Below, piece by piece: positions 1 through 11,351 of a DNA stretch of 64,000 nt. The notes below the pieces were generated by a model. It made no database searches. It had not been told where the DNA came from and saw only the letters and a program-made list of their open reading frames with translations. Source of the DNA: Ailanthus altissimus (lineage: Eukaryota; Streptophyta; Magnoliopsida; Sapindales; Simaroubaceae); NCBI GenBank assembly GCA_946807835.1, contig OX327703.1, positions 6,517,501 to 6,581,500 on the forward strand. Direction: 5' to 3'. The translations under genes were made by a program, and so were the position numbers. The first letter of the stretch is position 1. Each line of letters begins with the position of its first letter.

Positions 1-204
1 TTGGCATTATAAAAATGATAGGGATGCATTTTCTAAACTATTCGAGGATTTCTAGAAGCCTTTATACCTTAGATATTATAAATACACCAAATTATCAGGG
101 TTGATGAAGTTGTGCAATATCAAGGGTAAACATGGCTAGTCGGACAACAAATTTGTTTTTAGTTTTTAAGTTTCCTCCGTGACAAGGTTGCTACTAAAGT
201 CTTA

Positions 205-2185
205 AAGGTATTTTCCAATCATTCCACGATTGAGATATTTGTTTCAATCTCTTAAAATAGCCAAGGACTTCACTTGACATGTAGCCAGAAAGAAATGACG
301 GTAAACCTTAACATCCAATTGACTCGCCTTCATGGCACTTAATAGATAAAAAGTGGTCTGACTTTGCATTTGAGAGTAGAAACCTTAGAATGGCTCTTTC
401 TTCTAATGGTATCAATCCTCGTAGCACACTAAGTAATAATTATAGTTGTTGGCCAGTTATACTTATGAACTATAACCTTCCACCTTGGTTGTGCATGAAG
501 AGAAAACTTATGATATTGTCCTCATTGATTTCTAGACCATAAAAACCTTGTAAAGATATCGATGTATATTTGAGACAACTAATCAATGACTTGAAAATTC
601 TTTGGGACATAGGAGTAAAAGCTTTTGAAGCAAGTACGAAAGAAGTCTTGCTTTTGAAGCAAGTATGAAAGAAGTCTTTAATCTCAGGGATGTATTTTTG
701 TGGACTATAAGTGACTTTTTCACTTATAGTAACTTTTTTGGTGCTACCATAAAGGGGTATTTCACTTGTCCTTATTGTACGAATGGTACTTATGCGTATA
801 GACTAAAGCACATCAAGAAAATTTCTTATATGGTTCATCAACACAATTGTTTAGGCGACTATCCATATCGTGCATAGAAAAAAACATTTAACGAGGAACT
901 AGAATATAATTTCCCCATATTCCAATGACCAAGGAGGAAATATTTAAGTTATTTGATGGATTTAAATATTTATGGGTGAAAAAAAAAACATCAAAAGCAG
1001 AAAAAGGTAGAGAATAATGAAAACATTTGTTGGAAGAGGAAGTCTAACTTTTTTTTTTTATTTACCTTATCAGAGATTTTTGTTAATTCATCATCAATTA
1101 GATGTTATGTATCTTAAGAAGAATGTATGCGAGAGCATATATGGAACCTAGTTAAACATTCTAGGAAATAAAAAAGATGGCATAAAATCTAGAATGGATT
1201 TGCAAAATTTGAAGAAGAGAAAAGAGTTATACCTTAAAAACAAATCAAATCATTTTACTGGTAGCATGTACTACATTGATTAAAGAAGAAAAGAACATTT
1301 TCAACAAGACATTGCCAGAAATCAAGGGGCCTATAGGTTTGAAGTCGTATGATTGCTATATTCTAATGCAAAAATTCATATTGCTTGCCATAAGAGACAT
1401 TTTACTAGAATACGTTAGAGTTGATATAATAAGGTTTTGCTTCTTCTTCAATGAATTGTATAGGTCAACAATAGACATTGAAAATTTTGAACAATAACAA
1501 TGTGATCTGGTAATCACATTGTGCTTATTTGAGAAATACTTTTTGAAGAAAATATAAGTAGGAGAATGCCAAATGATTTTAGTGCTTGTTGATCAATACA
1601 ACTTTGCAGAGCTGAATTTATACATAAAAACAAGCACAAATAAGGAAATAATAAAATAATAGTCAAGGAATGAAACCATGACATAACTAAAGGGATACAT
1701 AATAAATAGAGAGATTGAGTGAATCATGTATAAGTTGGTAGGTTTTGATTTGAATGACACTTACCATACTCATTCAATCTTGAAAATTATTATTAATTCT
1801 GATCTTTTTTTACCTAGTTTCTTTGACATCGTGGTGTATTTAACCGTCCATCTTGTTAAAGAGGTAAGACTATGTGGTCTGATCTATCTACAGTAGATGT
1901 ACCCCCTTTAGAGATATATGAAAGTTTTTAAAGATTGTATGCCTAACCATTATTGGCTAGAATGTTGCATTGTTGAGTGTTATGCTGTTAAAGAAGCAAT
2001 GGAGTTTTATGCAAAATTCTTATCAGGTCTAAATGAATTGGACATTCTTCCAATCATAAGGAGAAAATGGTAACTGAAAAGCCAACTAGTTGGCAAATCA
2101 TGGAAGTTGACATTGACCTATTAGAGCTACCACATCGTTATGTCTTAGAGAGTACAATAGTTGTTCAACCCTATATTAAATGAGT
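205..2185 (+). pseudogene. CACTA (En/Spm) TNP2-type transposase with DUF4218 region, decayed
   Basis: Several plus-strand pieces match the plant CACTA transposase (Transposase_21/TNP2) in the correct order. Near 205-270 there is a YFPIIPRLRYLFQSLKIAKD-like piece, near 460-500 a YNLPPWLCMK block, near 540-620 an LKILWDIGVKAFEAS block, and at 665-870 LWTISDFFTYSNF followed by a CPYC motif and LKHIKKISYMVHQ. The DUF4218 part follows: IGLKSYDCYILMQ and RFCFFFNELY at 1276-1495, LVITLCLFEKYF near 1505, FFDIVVYLTVHLVKEVRLCG near 1820-1880, and LPHRYVLESTIVVQPYIK at about 2128-2180. In a working element this protein cuts and pastes DNA with CACTA ends. Many stops and frame changes show it is dead. 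The 3' part is lost where a gypsy element entered just after the last block. Family assignment is secure from block order; exact limits are approximate. Confidence 0.85.
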
Positions 2186-2190
2186 GTTGA

Positions 2191-4984
2191 TGACAGGACC
2201 TGCCCCGAGACCCTCGACTATAGATCCCAACGGCTCTGTTGGGCACCCCGACGAAAGTTTCTCAGAATTTAACTGTGTAAGTGGAGAAATTCGATGAGGC
2301 GAATCCCTTTTTAGTTCTTGCTATTACTTAGAAAATCCTGGAATATATGTGAAAATAACTTATTAAATTATACCAAAAAAAAAAAAAAAGGCAGAGTTTC
2401 CTTTATTTTTCTGAAAATTTAATACAAAACCTATAAAAGAAGTACACTTCTATTTTAATACAGCTTCTCAATATCTCCAAATAGAACCTCCAGTCTTTTT
2501 CAAAACCAAATCCATCTCAACTTAACAATTTCATTTATGATCAAAAACTGGCATACTAGTAAAATGTGAAACGATCATCATAATATCAAAATTTTTTCTT
2601 GTTTGTTCAAAACATATGTATAATACTCAAGCCTATATTATTATGCAGAAAGTAAAAAGAGTGCTACTTAGCACATTTACATTTACAAAAATGATCTTTA
2701 GCTTTAGCCCACTAATCGACAGTAAGAGAATCAGCAGCTTGCGTACCGATACCTCACCTAGAAAGGGGGTTTAGAAAATATAAAACACAAAACAAGTGAG
2801 CTAAAGAAGCTTAGTGAATGCATTTAAGATTTCAAATAAAATAAAATTCTGTATAGATTTTAAATTCTAAAAGACATGCATAATTCATGTTTCTAAAACT
2901 TGTATAAAGTTAAAAAAGGATTTCTAACATCATATGCTGATGAAATCCTGTCGAGCGGGTTTTATTTACATTTTCAAAAAATAATATCCAAAATTTGTAT
3001 AACAAAATAATTAGCATGTGCATATAAACACATAATATAAAATCGATAGATCGAAAACTATTAAAGTCCTCGCTCGGCCATTTTCTTTCTAAATTGTACC
3101 AACGGTAACCTTAAAGCTCTATACTCACACAACAACTGAACTAGCACTGCACACAAGAGTAACTCACAGGGCGCCTCAACTAGCAGTACCCACAGTGACA
3201 TCTCAAGATATTTCATTGGCTATGAGCGGAATCCTACATCGCCTATATATAATGAGACAATACCCCATACACATAGAGTGACTTACATGAGTCGACAACC
3301 CAAATTATCGGAGTTAGTGACATACCCCCAATACCTGCCCATGTGTACGGGATATATTGGTCGAGTCTTAAACCATCACCACCACTATAATCTGAGGGTA
3401 CCAATAGCCTTTGAAACTAATGCAGTAGTTTTAAAGCTGTTTCTTAAACCGACCATGTAAATGCATATCTATGGATATATGTCAAAATCATAAAATATGT
3501 TTATGCATTAAAAGCACATAAAACATACAATTTCATTATGCGAAAATATAATAATCGAAAGATAAACAATGGCATATTTTCACTCACAATCACTCCAAGC
3601 TCAAATTTGCTCCGAATTTCTGTTCCCATTACTGGTCTCGATTTTCTACATCTACATCCCATAAATGACATCTAGAATCAAATCAAATTGGTAGATTCTC
3701 AATTAACTACTAAACCCTCTAATCGACATACAAAGCCCAAATGGATACTACTTTTCAATTTTTATTTACGGAGGCATTTAATTTAATTTAGCTCACTATC
3801 CGATGCCCTAAAAATTATTAAACGCTATATAAATTAGTTGGACATAATTTTCTTTCACCTTTCCAAAATGGACAATTATGTCCCATTTTATTTATTTGTG
3901 ATTTTTCTATCAATCATATACATTAAATATTCATAAAGTACCATTTATACACCACAATTCAACCAAAACACAACTTAACCCTAACTTCCCTAAAGTGGCA
4001 GAATTTACATCCACCACCCAACACATTTATTTTTTCAATTGTTTTTGTTCCAATAGCATCAAAATCAAGCCAATTTCATTTTAACGCCCTAATTATAACC
4101 AATTGAATTCTCTACGTCAAAGTCACCCAAAATCCTAATTCTTACCTTACCAATTCTTTAATTTGATCACTCATTCCAGTTCCACACTAGAATTCAATTC
4201 AATCTAAATCAAGAATACATATAATAACATCAATTGCAGAAATCTTGAAAGTTCACATATTATCATCACAAAATAATACTTTTCTTACCTCTTTTTCTTA
4301 GATTTTCACTAATGAAGGCTTCAATTGATCTTAAGAACTTGTACTTCACCTTATTTTAGCTTGATTAAGCATAAAAAATCATGAAAAAAGATTGAAATTT
4401 CACTATAGCAACACCCCTTTCACTTTGGCCGAATTTTTTTCTCTTTTTACCCTAATTATATTTGTTTTTAACTTAGCCAAAAATTCTACACACTTCCTCG
4501 TTATATACTGCTCTCCCAAAAGACCAATTTGCCACTCAACTAACTCAAAATTTTTAAATTGCCATTAATTCAAAATGGAAGAATTTAATTGGTTCATTTC
4601 TAACTATCTAGTTAGGATAGTCAAAGGAACTAACTAGAATTCCCAACTTGACAATCCATGAAATTATCTCTATTTGGTCAATTCTCTAACATATGGATTG
4701 TGTTTCTCAACAATAGCTTGTTCCATATATAACCCTTAAATGAAAATTCATGTAGTAAATTAGAATTTCTTTTTTTCAGGCCAATAGAGAAAAATTCTAA
4801 AAATATTTTAGGGTCGTCCGAAGCTTCGACCGAGTGTGAAATTACCAAATTAGGTCTAATATCTCTCACGCGCACCATAAAACAATATTTTTAATAGGGT
4901 TAGAATTGGGAAACCATACGGTGTCTTTATTACTCTATACTAAAATTTAGGCACCAATACTACTAATAAGGATTGGATATTACA
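2191..4984 (-). repeat. 3' LTR of the gypsy element
   Basis: About 2794 bp, matching 11352-14105 along its whole length. By element orientation this is the downstream LTR. Its plus-strand left edge TGACAGGACC abuts the GTTGA duplication and its right edge is GGATATTACA. It carries a run of about 15 A near 2380. Divergence from the partner LTR is uneven: high at both ends and low from about 3360 to 4380. Confidence 0.93.
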
Positions 4985-5002
4985 ATTTCACCCCTCTTTA
5001 AA
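4985..5002 (-). other. polypurine tract of the gypsy element
   Basis: On the minus strand a purine-rich stretch containing AAAGAGGGGTGAAAT lies directly before the 3' LTR. This is where second-strand synthesis is primed in LTR elements. Position and composition support the call. Confidence 0.7.
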
Positions 5003-6440
5003 AAGTTCGTCCTCGAAATTTAAATCATACCTGTGTGGAAATAGTGGGGATATTGTACTCGCATATGATCACGTGACTTTTTGTACTCCATGGTTCATCC
5101 ATAGCACTTTTACTAAGGGAATACTTTTATTATGAAACACTTGCTCTTTTCGGTCTAGAATTTGCATAGGCTTCTCTTCGTAGGTCAAATTCTCGTTCAA
5201 TTCTACTGATTATTCCCTTAGGATATGCGAAGGATCTGCTAAATACTTACGAAGCATGGAAACGTGAAACACGTCATGGATTCTAGCAAGATCTTTTGAT
5301 AACCGTAGACGATATGCCACCTCCCCAACTCTTTCAACAATCTCGTACGGTCTAATGTATCGATGACTCAGCTTTTCTGAATCTTAGTACTCCCTTCTAT
5401 GACGATATCTTCAGAAAAACCTTATCACTAATCTGAAACTCCAAGTCAATTCTTCTATTATCTGCATAACTTTTCTGTCTATCATTAGCTATTTTCAATC
5501 TCTACCTGATAAATTGAATCTTTTTCGAAGTAATCTGAACAATTTCTAGGTCGATCAGCTTCTTTTCACCTACCTCATCCCAAAAAACTAGAGTTCTGCA
5601 CTTTCTTTCATACAATGCTTCATATGGTGCCATCGCAATGCTAGTTTGGTAGCTATTGTTGTAGGCGAATTCCATCAGTAACAGATGAGTATCCCAACTC
5701 CTCTTAAACTCCATAACACATGCTCTAAGCATATCCTCGAGTATTTGAATTATCCGTTAGATTAGCCATCCATCTGTGGATGAAAGGTTGTACTAAAATT
5801 CAGTTTCGTACCTAGAGTTTTCTGCAAGCTGGGCCAAAATTGGGAAGTGAATTGTGGGTCTCTATCTGACACAATGGATACTGGAACACCATGGAGTTGT
5901 ACCACCTATCTACGTACAACTGGGCCAATTTATCTGAAGAATAATTACTTCTAATGGGTAAAAAATGGGCAGATTTTGTCAGTCTATCAACGATTACCTA
6001 TATTGCATTATTGACTCTCTAGCTACGTGAAAGTCCTACCATAAAGTCCATTGTTATTCTCTCACATTTCCACTCCAGAATCGGAAGGGGTTGTAAGAGC
6101 TCTGCAGGTCTCTGATGCTCAGCCTTTACTTGTTGGCAAGTTAGGCATCTTGAAACAAATTCGGCTATATCTTTCTTCATGCCCTTCCACAAGTAGTGCT
6201 ATTTTAGGGTATGATACATCTTTGTGCTCCTCTGATGCATAGAATATGCAAAAGAATGAGCTTCTTTCATAATCTCTCTTTTTAACTTATTTACATCCAG
6301 AACACATAATCTCTGACCCAAGGTTACTATCCCATCCTTGATCACTGAAAGATCCTTTCACTGTCTAGACTCGATTTCACCCTTCAATTTAACTACCTGT
6401 GGATCTTGAGTCTGTAGTTCTCTGATCCGATCAACCAGTA
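5003..6440 (-). pseudogene. gypsy integrase with chromodomain-like tail, broken
   Basis: Minus-strand translation gives an integrase in pieces. Near 6130-6270 is a zinc-binding H2C2 region (EAHSFAYSMHQ ... CLTCQQVKAEHQRP), then PLPILEWKCERITMDFMVGLS near 6040-6110. The 5502-5732 segment reads LLLMEFAYNNSYQTSIAMAPYEALY, typical of the end of the gypsy integrase core. Downstream, RIDLEF-type and VLWMNHGVQK motifs resemble the C-terminal region and chromodomain of chromoviruses. Integrase would insert the cDNA copy into the host genome. Frame changes and stops occur throughout, so no functional protein can be made. Confidence 0.85.
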
Positions 6441-6450
6441 TCAGACGGAC

Positions 6451-7775
6451 CTAAAATATGGCTAATAGTGTTCTTAAATCTGACAATTCTAATTTTACAC
6501 CTAAAGACCTCAATTCTATCAACATTGATAGATATGCGACCTTCAAATGAGCTATTAAACCGACAAGCTTCGTGCTAAAAGAATCTGCTACCATATTAGC
6601 TTTTTCCGGATGGTACTCTAAGGTACACTCATAATCCTTAATAAGCTCTAGCCACTTTCCCTGCTTCATAATCAGTTCTTTCTGGGTGAACAAGTACTGT
6701 AGGCTCTTATGGCCCGTAAAGATCTTATAAGGAACCCCATACAAATAGTGCCTCCAAATTCTTAGAGCAAAACCTACTGCAGCTAGTTCTAAATCATGTG
6801 TAGGATAATTCTGTTCATGCTTCTTTAATTGTTTGAAAGCATAGGCTATTACTTTCTTTTTCTGCATCAGCATATAACCTAGACCCTGCTTGGATGCATC
6901 ACAATATATGGTAAATCCGTAATTCCCTGACGGCAGTGTAAGCACTGGGGTCGAAGTCAACCTTCTCTTTAGCTCTTCAAAACTCTACTGGCACGCTTCC
7001 GACCATACAAACTTATCTTCTTTTCAGGTTAGTTTAGTTAGAGGAGAGACTATCTTTGAAAATATCTCTACAAAATTTCTATAATACCCAGCCAAACCCA
7101 AGAAACTACTGACCTCCGTCACATTTGTGGGTTGTTTTCACTTTACTATGGCTTCAATCTTTTGAGGATCTATTGTTACCCCTTCGGCAAAGATTACATG
7201 ACCCAAAAATGCAACTCTATCTAGCCAGAATTGACATTTACTAAGTTTGGCATACAACCGATGCTCTCTTAAGGTTTGTAAAATAATCCTCAGATGTTCT
7301 GCGTGCTCTTCCTCACTGCTTGAATAAACTAGTATATCATCAATAAATACTATCACAAACTAATCTAAATAGGATCAAAAGACTCTGTTCATAAGATCGA
7401 TAAAAACAGCTGGGGCATTAGTCATCCCAAAAGGCATAATCAGGAATTCATAATGCCTGTATCAGGACTTAAAGGCTGTCTTGAAACATCTTCCTCTCAA
7501 ATTTTCAGTTGATGATTGCCTGACCTTAGATTTATCTTGGAAAATACTCTGGTCCCCTTTAGCTAATCAAACAAATGTCAATTCTGGGAAGTGGATATTA
7601 CGCACTGTTACTTTATTCAGTTCTCTGTACTCAATGCATAATCTCATATTTCCGTTTCTCTTCTTTACAAACAAAATTGGTGCCCTCCAAGGAAAAGTAC
7701 TCGGTCTGATGAAACCCTTATTCACCAACTCTTCTAGTTGAACCTTCAGTTCTTTCAATTTTAAAGGAGTCATTC
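6451..7775 (-). pseudogene. gypsy reverse transcriptase and RNase H, broken
   Basis: Reverse transcriptase begins at about 7773 on the minus strand with [20 protein letters not shown], then [18 protein letters not shown] and [15 protein letters not shown]. The catalytic block FIDDILVYS (F-x-D-D) lies near 7325-7350 and is followed by [28 protein letters not shown]. RNase H follows at 6560-6960: FTIYCDASKQGLGYMLMQ, VIAYAFKQLKKHEQNYPTHDLELAAVGFALRIWRHYLYG in segments, and a TGHKSLQYL block. Together these would copy element RNA into DNA. The parts sit in different frames with missing stretches (for example about 7360-7560), so the gene is dead. Family identity is clear. Confidence 0.92.
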
Positions 7776-7999
7776 TGTAAGGTGCTTTGAAAATTGGTTG
7801 CGTTTCAGGGGCTACTTATATTCGAAACTCTATCTCTCTATCTGGAGGTAAACTCGGAAGATCATATGGGAATACATTTGGAAACACTCTAACCACTGGA
7901 ATATCCTCCAATTTTGTTCCATCGTCTCTTACTTCTATGGCATAGACTAAGTACCCCTGACACGACTTTTGAAGCATTTTCTTACCCTCATTACCAACA

Positions 8000-8400
8000 C
8001 TATACTGACAGGAAGTGATTTTCGCACTCCACAGAAAATGACTTCTGTTCCTTTAGGCTACATAATCTAACTTCTTTCCAGAAATAATCCATCGAGGCCT
8101 GATATTTAGACAACCAATCCATTCCTAAAATCACATCAAAATCACTGATGGCTAGCACAATCAAATCCGCCATAAATTCTTGGCCCTCAATACTGAGTTT
8201 ACTACACAAATACACCCTTCTTGCTACAATAGAGTCGCATGTAGGAAGAGACACTACTACTGTACAATCTAATAATTGGGGCACTATACTAGCCTTTGCA
8301 GTAAACGCCATAAAAATAAAAGAATAAGTTGCTCAAGGATCTATCAGTACATAAGCATCTCGACCAAAAATTGACATCGTACCTGTCACAACTTCTAGGG
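8000..8400 (-). pseudogene. gypsy aspartic protease, broken at the catalytic triad
   Basis: The minus-strand 8000-8311 frame includes VVVSLPTCDSIVARRVY and DFDVILGMDWLSKYQASMDY, a hallmark of the plant gypsy retropepsin. Upstream, in the same frame, the active-site block reads VLIDP-stop-ATYSF where the family has DPG or DSG followed by AT/AS. The glycine codon is replaced by TGA. The protease would cleave the Gag-Pol polyprotein; this copy could not. Confidence 0.85.
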
Positions 8401-8419
8401 CCGCATCTGCTTCTTGCTG

Positions 8420-8745
8420 GGTCACTGCAAATACCTTAGCCTGAGTATGAAGTCTACCTTGTAGTCCTCCAAATGATCTTTTTTGATCGGCTCCCCTATT
8501 AGGCTGCCTCGAGCCGCTCGGCTTTCTGAATTGGGGACCTCCTCAAATCTGTCCTCGACCACCACTAGTTTATCCCGGAGCTGATGGTCTATCTTCTGGC
8601 TTACTGCTAACTCTATCATTCGTACAATCTCTCATGTAGTGGCCCTCTTGACCATACTTATAACAACTGATAGCTTCCTTCCTGCAATTTCTCAGATGGG
8701 CCTTGCCACATTTATTACACACTGAAATTTTTTTCAATTCTCCTT
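8420..8745 (-). pseudogene. gag C-terminus with CCHC zinc knuckle (gypsy)
   Basis: Minus-strand translation gives CNKCGKAHLRNC and then a knuckle-like block CYKYGQEGHYMRDC near 8620-8680. A serine, proline and glycine rich linker follows, leading into protease. In the second block the second cysteine of the usual CxxC is tyrosine. This half of gag is separated from its N-terminal half by the solo LTR at 8884-10432. Confidence 0.75.
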
Positions 8746-8883
8746 AGTGTTTCAGAATCTGGCCGATGGTTGCCTAACGGAAGCTTGACTAGATTGAGCT
8801 CATTGGCTTAGTTTTTGACTGCTAGACCATATAGATCTCTCCTATGTTCATGTGAATTTACTAGATCTTCCTCGAGGACCACC

Positions 8884-10432
8884 TGATGAACACATGAAAA
8901 TGTATATTTGTTAAGAGATTCAGTCACCATTTAATGTCACTAATTTTAATATTTTCTATATTTTTAGCTTGAAATAAAGCGTTCTCTTTAAATTGTGATT
9001 AATGAATGTTATTTGGACAGGTTTAGGTAAAATAGACATAACTCTCAATGTAAAAATCAAAATGAAAAAATTCTTAAACTTGGTGCAACATGACTCAATC
9101 TTACACAAATTTGAAGAATAGCGAAAAAGCCAAATCCAACATGTTATGAGCCAAAAATTGAGATATAATAGAATCGGGCTACAACTTCTGCCAACTTGAC
9201 CCAACTCATGTATTTAGACCGTATCTCACAAAATACGTACTTAATTGGTATAATTCTTGAAGATGTGAAATGCTGACTTAATTATCAACAACTCGTATGT
9301 TGATGGTAAAGTCCAAATCAGCCGTTATCATGGACCAAATTGCATTGCAAGTGGGTAAAATAGTTGTTGGCCAAAATCTGATGTTTGGAATTTTGCTTAT
9401 ATCTCATTGGACACTCATCCAATTCGCATGAAATTGGTGCCTATGGAAAGAAGAGACAAAATTCTACAACTTTTATGTTGGCTATAGAAGCTAAATCGGT
9501 CATTTACATTATCAAAAATGTGCTGCAAGTGGATAAATGAGTTATTGGCTTAAAATTTTTGAAGATTGATGTCATCCATGGCATATGTTCATTCATTGCC
9601 TATATAAGGAGACTCTTAGGACATTTTTAACATTAGATAATTCTCTCTTCTTTTCTTCTCGTTAACATGTATTGTAATCTAGGCTAGAGTTCTTGGCAAG
9701 GCTAAGAGATGAACTTTTATGTGTAATAAATCTACTTCTATGCTTTGATTTGTTGCAAAGAGCTATAAATGTTTGTTAGTTTGATTTTGATTAAACTCTT
9801 ATCTATTCTATTTCTATAATCCAGATATTATAACTCTCATGTCTCATATAAGTTCAGTTATGCTTTTCTTATGTGATTCTTTGTGAACTATAATTGTTAC
9901 TGGTTATATTATTTTATATGTTAATCTTTTACTACAGTATTGTCAAATTGATATATTATCGATCTTGGATAACATATAAGGGCAATAAATGTTTGATATT
10001 CAAGTTGATCTTTTACTGCAATATTGTCAAAGTGATATATTGTCGATCTTAGATAACTTGTATAAATGAACATGATGTGTGTTAATGCTTGTAAAGAGTT
10101 TAATTACATCAAATACATGTGTTATCAAATGTGCTATATTTTACCTATCTTCCGATTGATTGTTTGGGATGTAAAACTTTCAATTGAGTTATAAGCATTG
10201 AATCAAAGTGTAGGGTAGATTTATAAAGTATAATTGTGATTCTTGAAGCCTTGTTTAAATCATCATAATATATTTTCCTTAATTCATAGACAATTCTATT
10301 TCATCAATTAATTTTATCCTTTGCTACCTCTTTAATATTTTACTTCACCAACCTATTTTGCCAAGAGCTTCCTCGTGGGATCGACACCTCAATCTATACT
10401 GCGATAGCCGCGTTATATTTTGATCGTAAACA
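8884..10432 (+). mobile_element. solo LTR of the Athila-like family, nested in gypsy gag
   Basis: A 1549-bp stretch beginning TGATGAACAC and ending GATCGTAAACA is flanked by perfect CCACC duplications at 8879-8883 and 10433-10437. It aligns along its length with the LTR at 47148-48719, and with the shorter one at 37379-38457. It shares the GTTAAGAGATTCAGTCACC block near its start and the AGCTTCCTCGTGGGATCG block near its end. There is no internal region, so it is the product of LTR-LTR recombination. It interrupts the gypsy gag frame between the capsid part and the zinc knuckle, which dates it after the gypsy insertion. Confidence 0.95.
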
Positions 10433-10499
10433 CCACCTGACCAACCTCTTTTCTGGCCCTACTATTTCGGTTTAGGAATGGCCGCCATGCTTCTTTCAA

Positions 10500-11201
10500 C
10501 TCGAGTTGTAGCTTTCACCAATGCTCCATACTGAGTGTGACTGCTGATACCACGTACGCCCTGATCTGAGGATTGATACCCACTGCAAACCGATTAGCCT
10601 TATGCTTTTCATTATCAGCTATAAAAGGAAAAACACGAAGGAGCTCTGAACACTTCTTCTCATACTCTGCCATCGAGAGAGAACCTTGTTCCAGCTTGAA
10701 GAACTCTTCTATCTTCACATCTTTATAACTTTTGGGGTAGAACTTATTCAAAAATTCCTCTTTGAAAAGTGTCCAAGACACCTTATCACCATTCCTCCTT
10801 TGCAAGGCCTTCCATCAATCTTTTGCTCATTCTTTCAATAAAAATATAGAGTATACCACAATCTTTTCTTCAGTACATCCTATAACCTGAAAAATTTCTT
10901 CATTGTTCTCTAATTAGGATAGGGCTCTCTCAAAATCTCCTGTACAATCATATGACTTAGCGCCTAATTTTTTAGTGCGCTCAATGGACACTCATGTCTC
11001 TCTCGGTTGTCGAATTGCTGCTGCTAGTATCTGGGCCATCTGAACTACATTTATGTTTCTGTCCTCTGGCTCAGTAGGTTGAGATGACTCATGAGGGGTC
11101 TGAGGTGTAGGAATATTTACCGACGCATTCCCCTGCTCCTTTTCAGATGCACGAGCCTCCGCAGTTGCTCTCCTAGTACGTGAGCCCCCACAACGATGCA
11201 T
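10500..11201 (-). pseudogene. gypsy gag, N-terminal and capsid part
   Basis: Starting at MHRCGGSRTRRATAEARAS (about 11201, minus strand), the frame continues through a PTPQTPHESSQPTEPEDRN linker and VVQMAQILAAAIRQ. After a break, 10515-10805 encodes a Retrotrans_gag capsid region: RRNGDKVSWTLFKEEFLNKF, YPKSYKDVKIEEFFKLEQGS, MAEYEKKCSELLRVFPFI and NRFAVGINPQIRAYV. Gag packages element RNA in cytoplasmic particles. Stops lie between the two open parts. The start sits about 135 bases after the primer site, a normal leader length. Confidence 0.85.
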
Positions 11202-11336
11202 ATTTTTTGTAAATTTAGTGATGCAAATGATTATTAAATGCATAGAATTCAATTGACTAAACTTAGAAAAATATGCATGCAATTTCAAGAATCTCATTCT
11301 AAAAATAAACTTTTTAACTAAAACTTCAAAAATTGG

Positions 11337-11348
11337 GCTCTGATACCA
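11337..11348 (-). other. primer binding site (tRNA-iMet) of the gypsy element
   Basis: The minus strand reads TGGTATCAGAGC three bases after the end of the 5' LTR. It is complementary to the 3' end of plant initiator methionine tRNA, the standard primer for this class. Confidence 0.95.
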
Positions 11349-11351
11349 CTC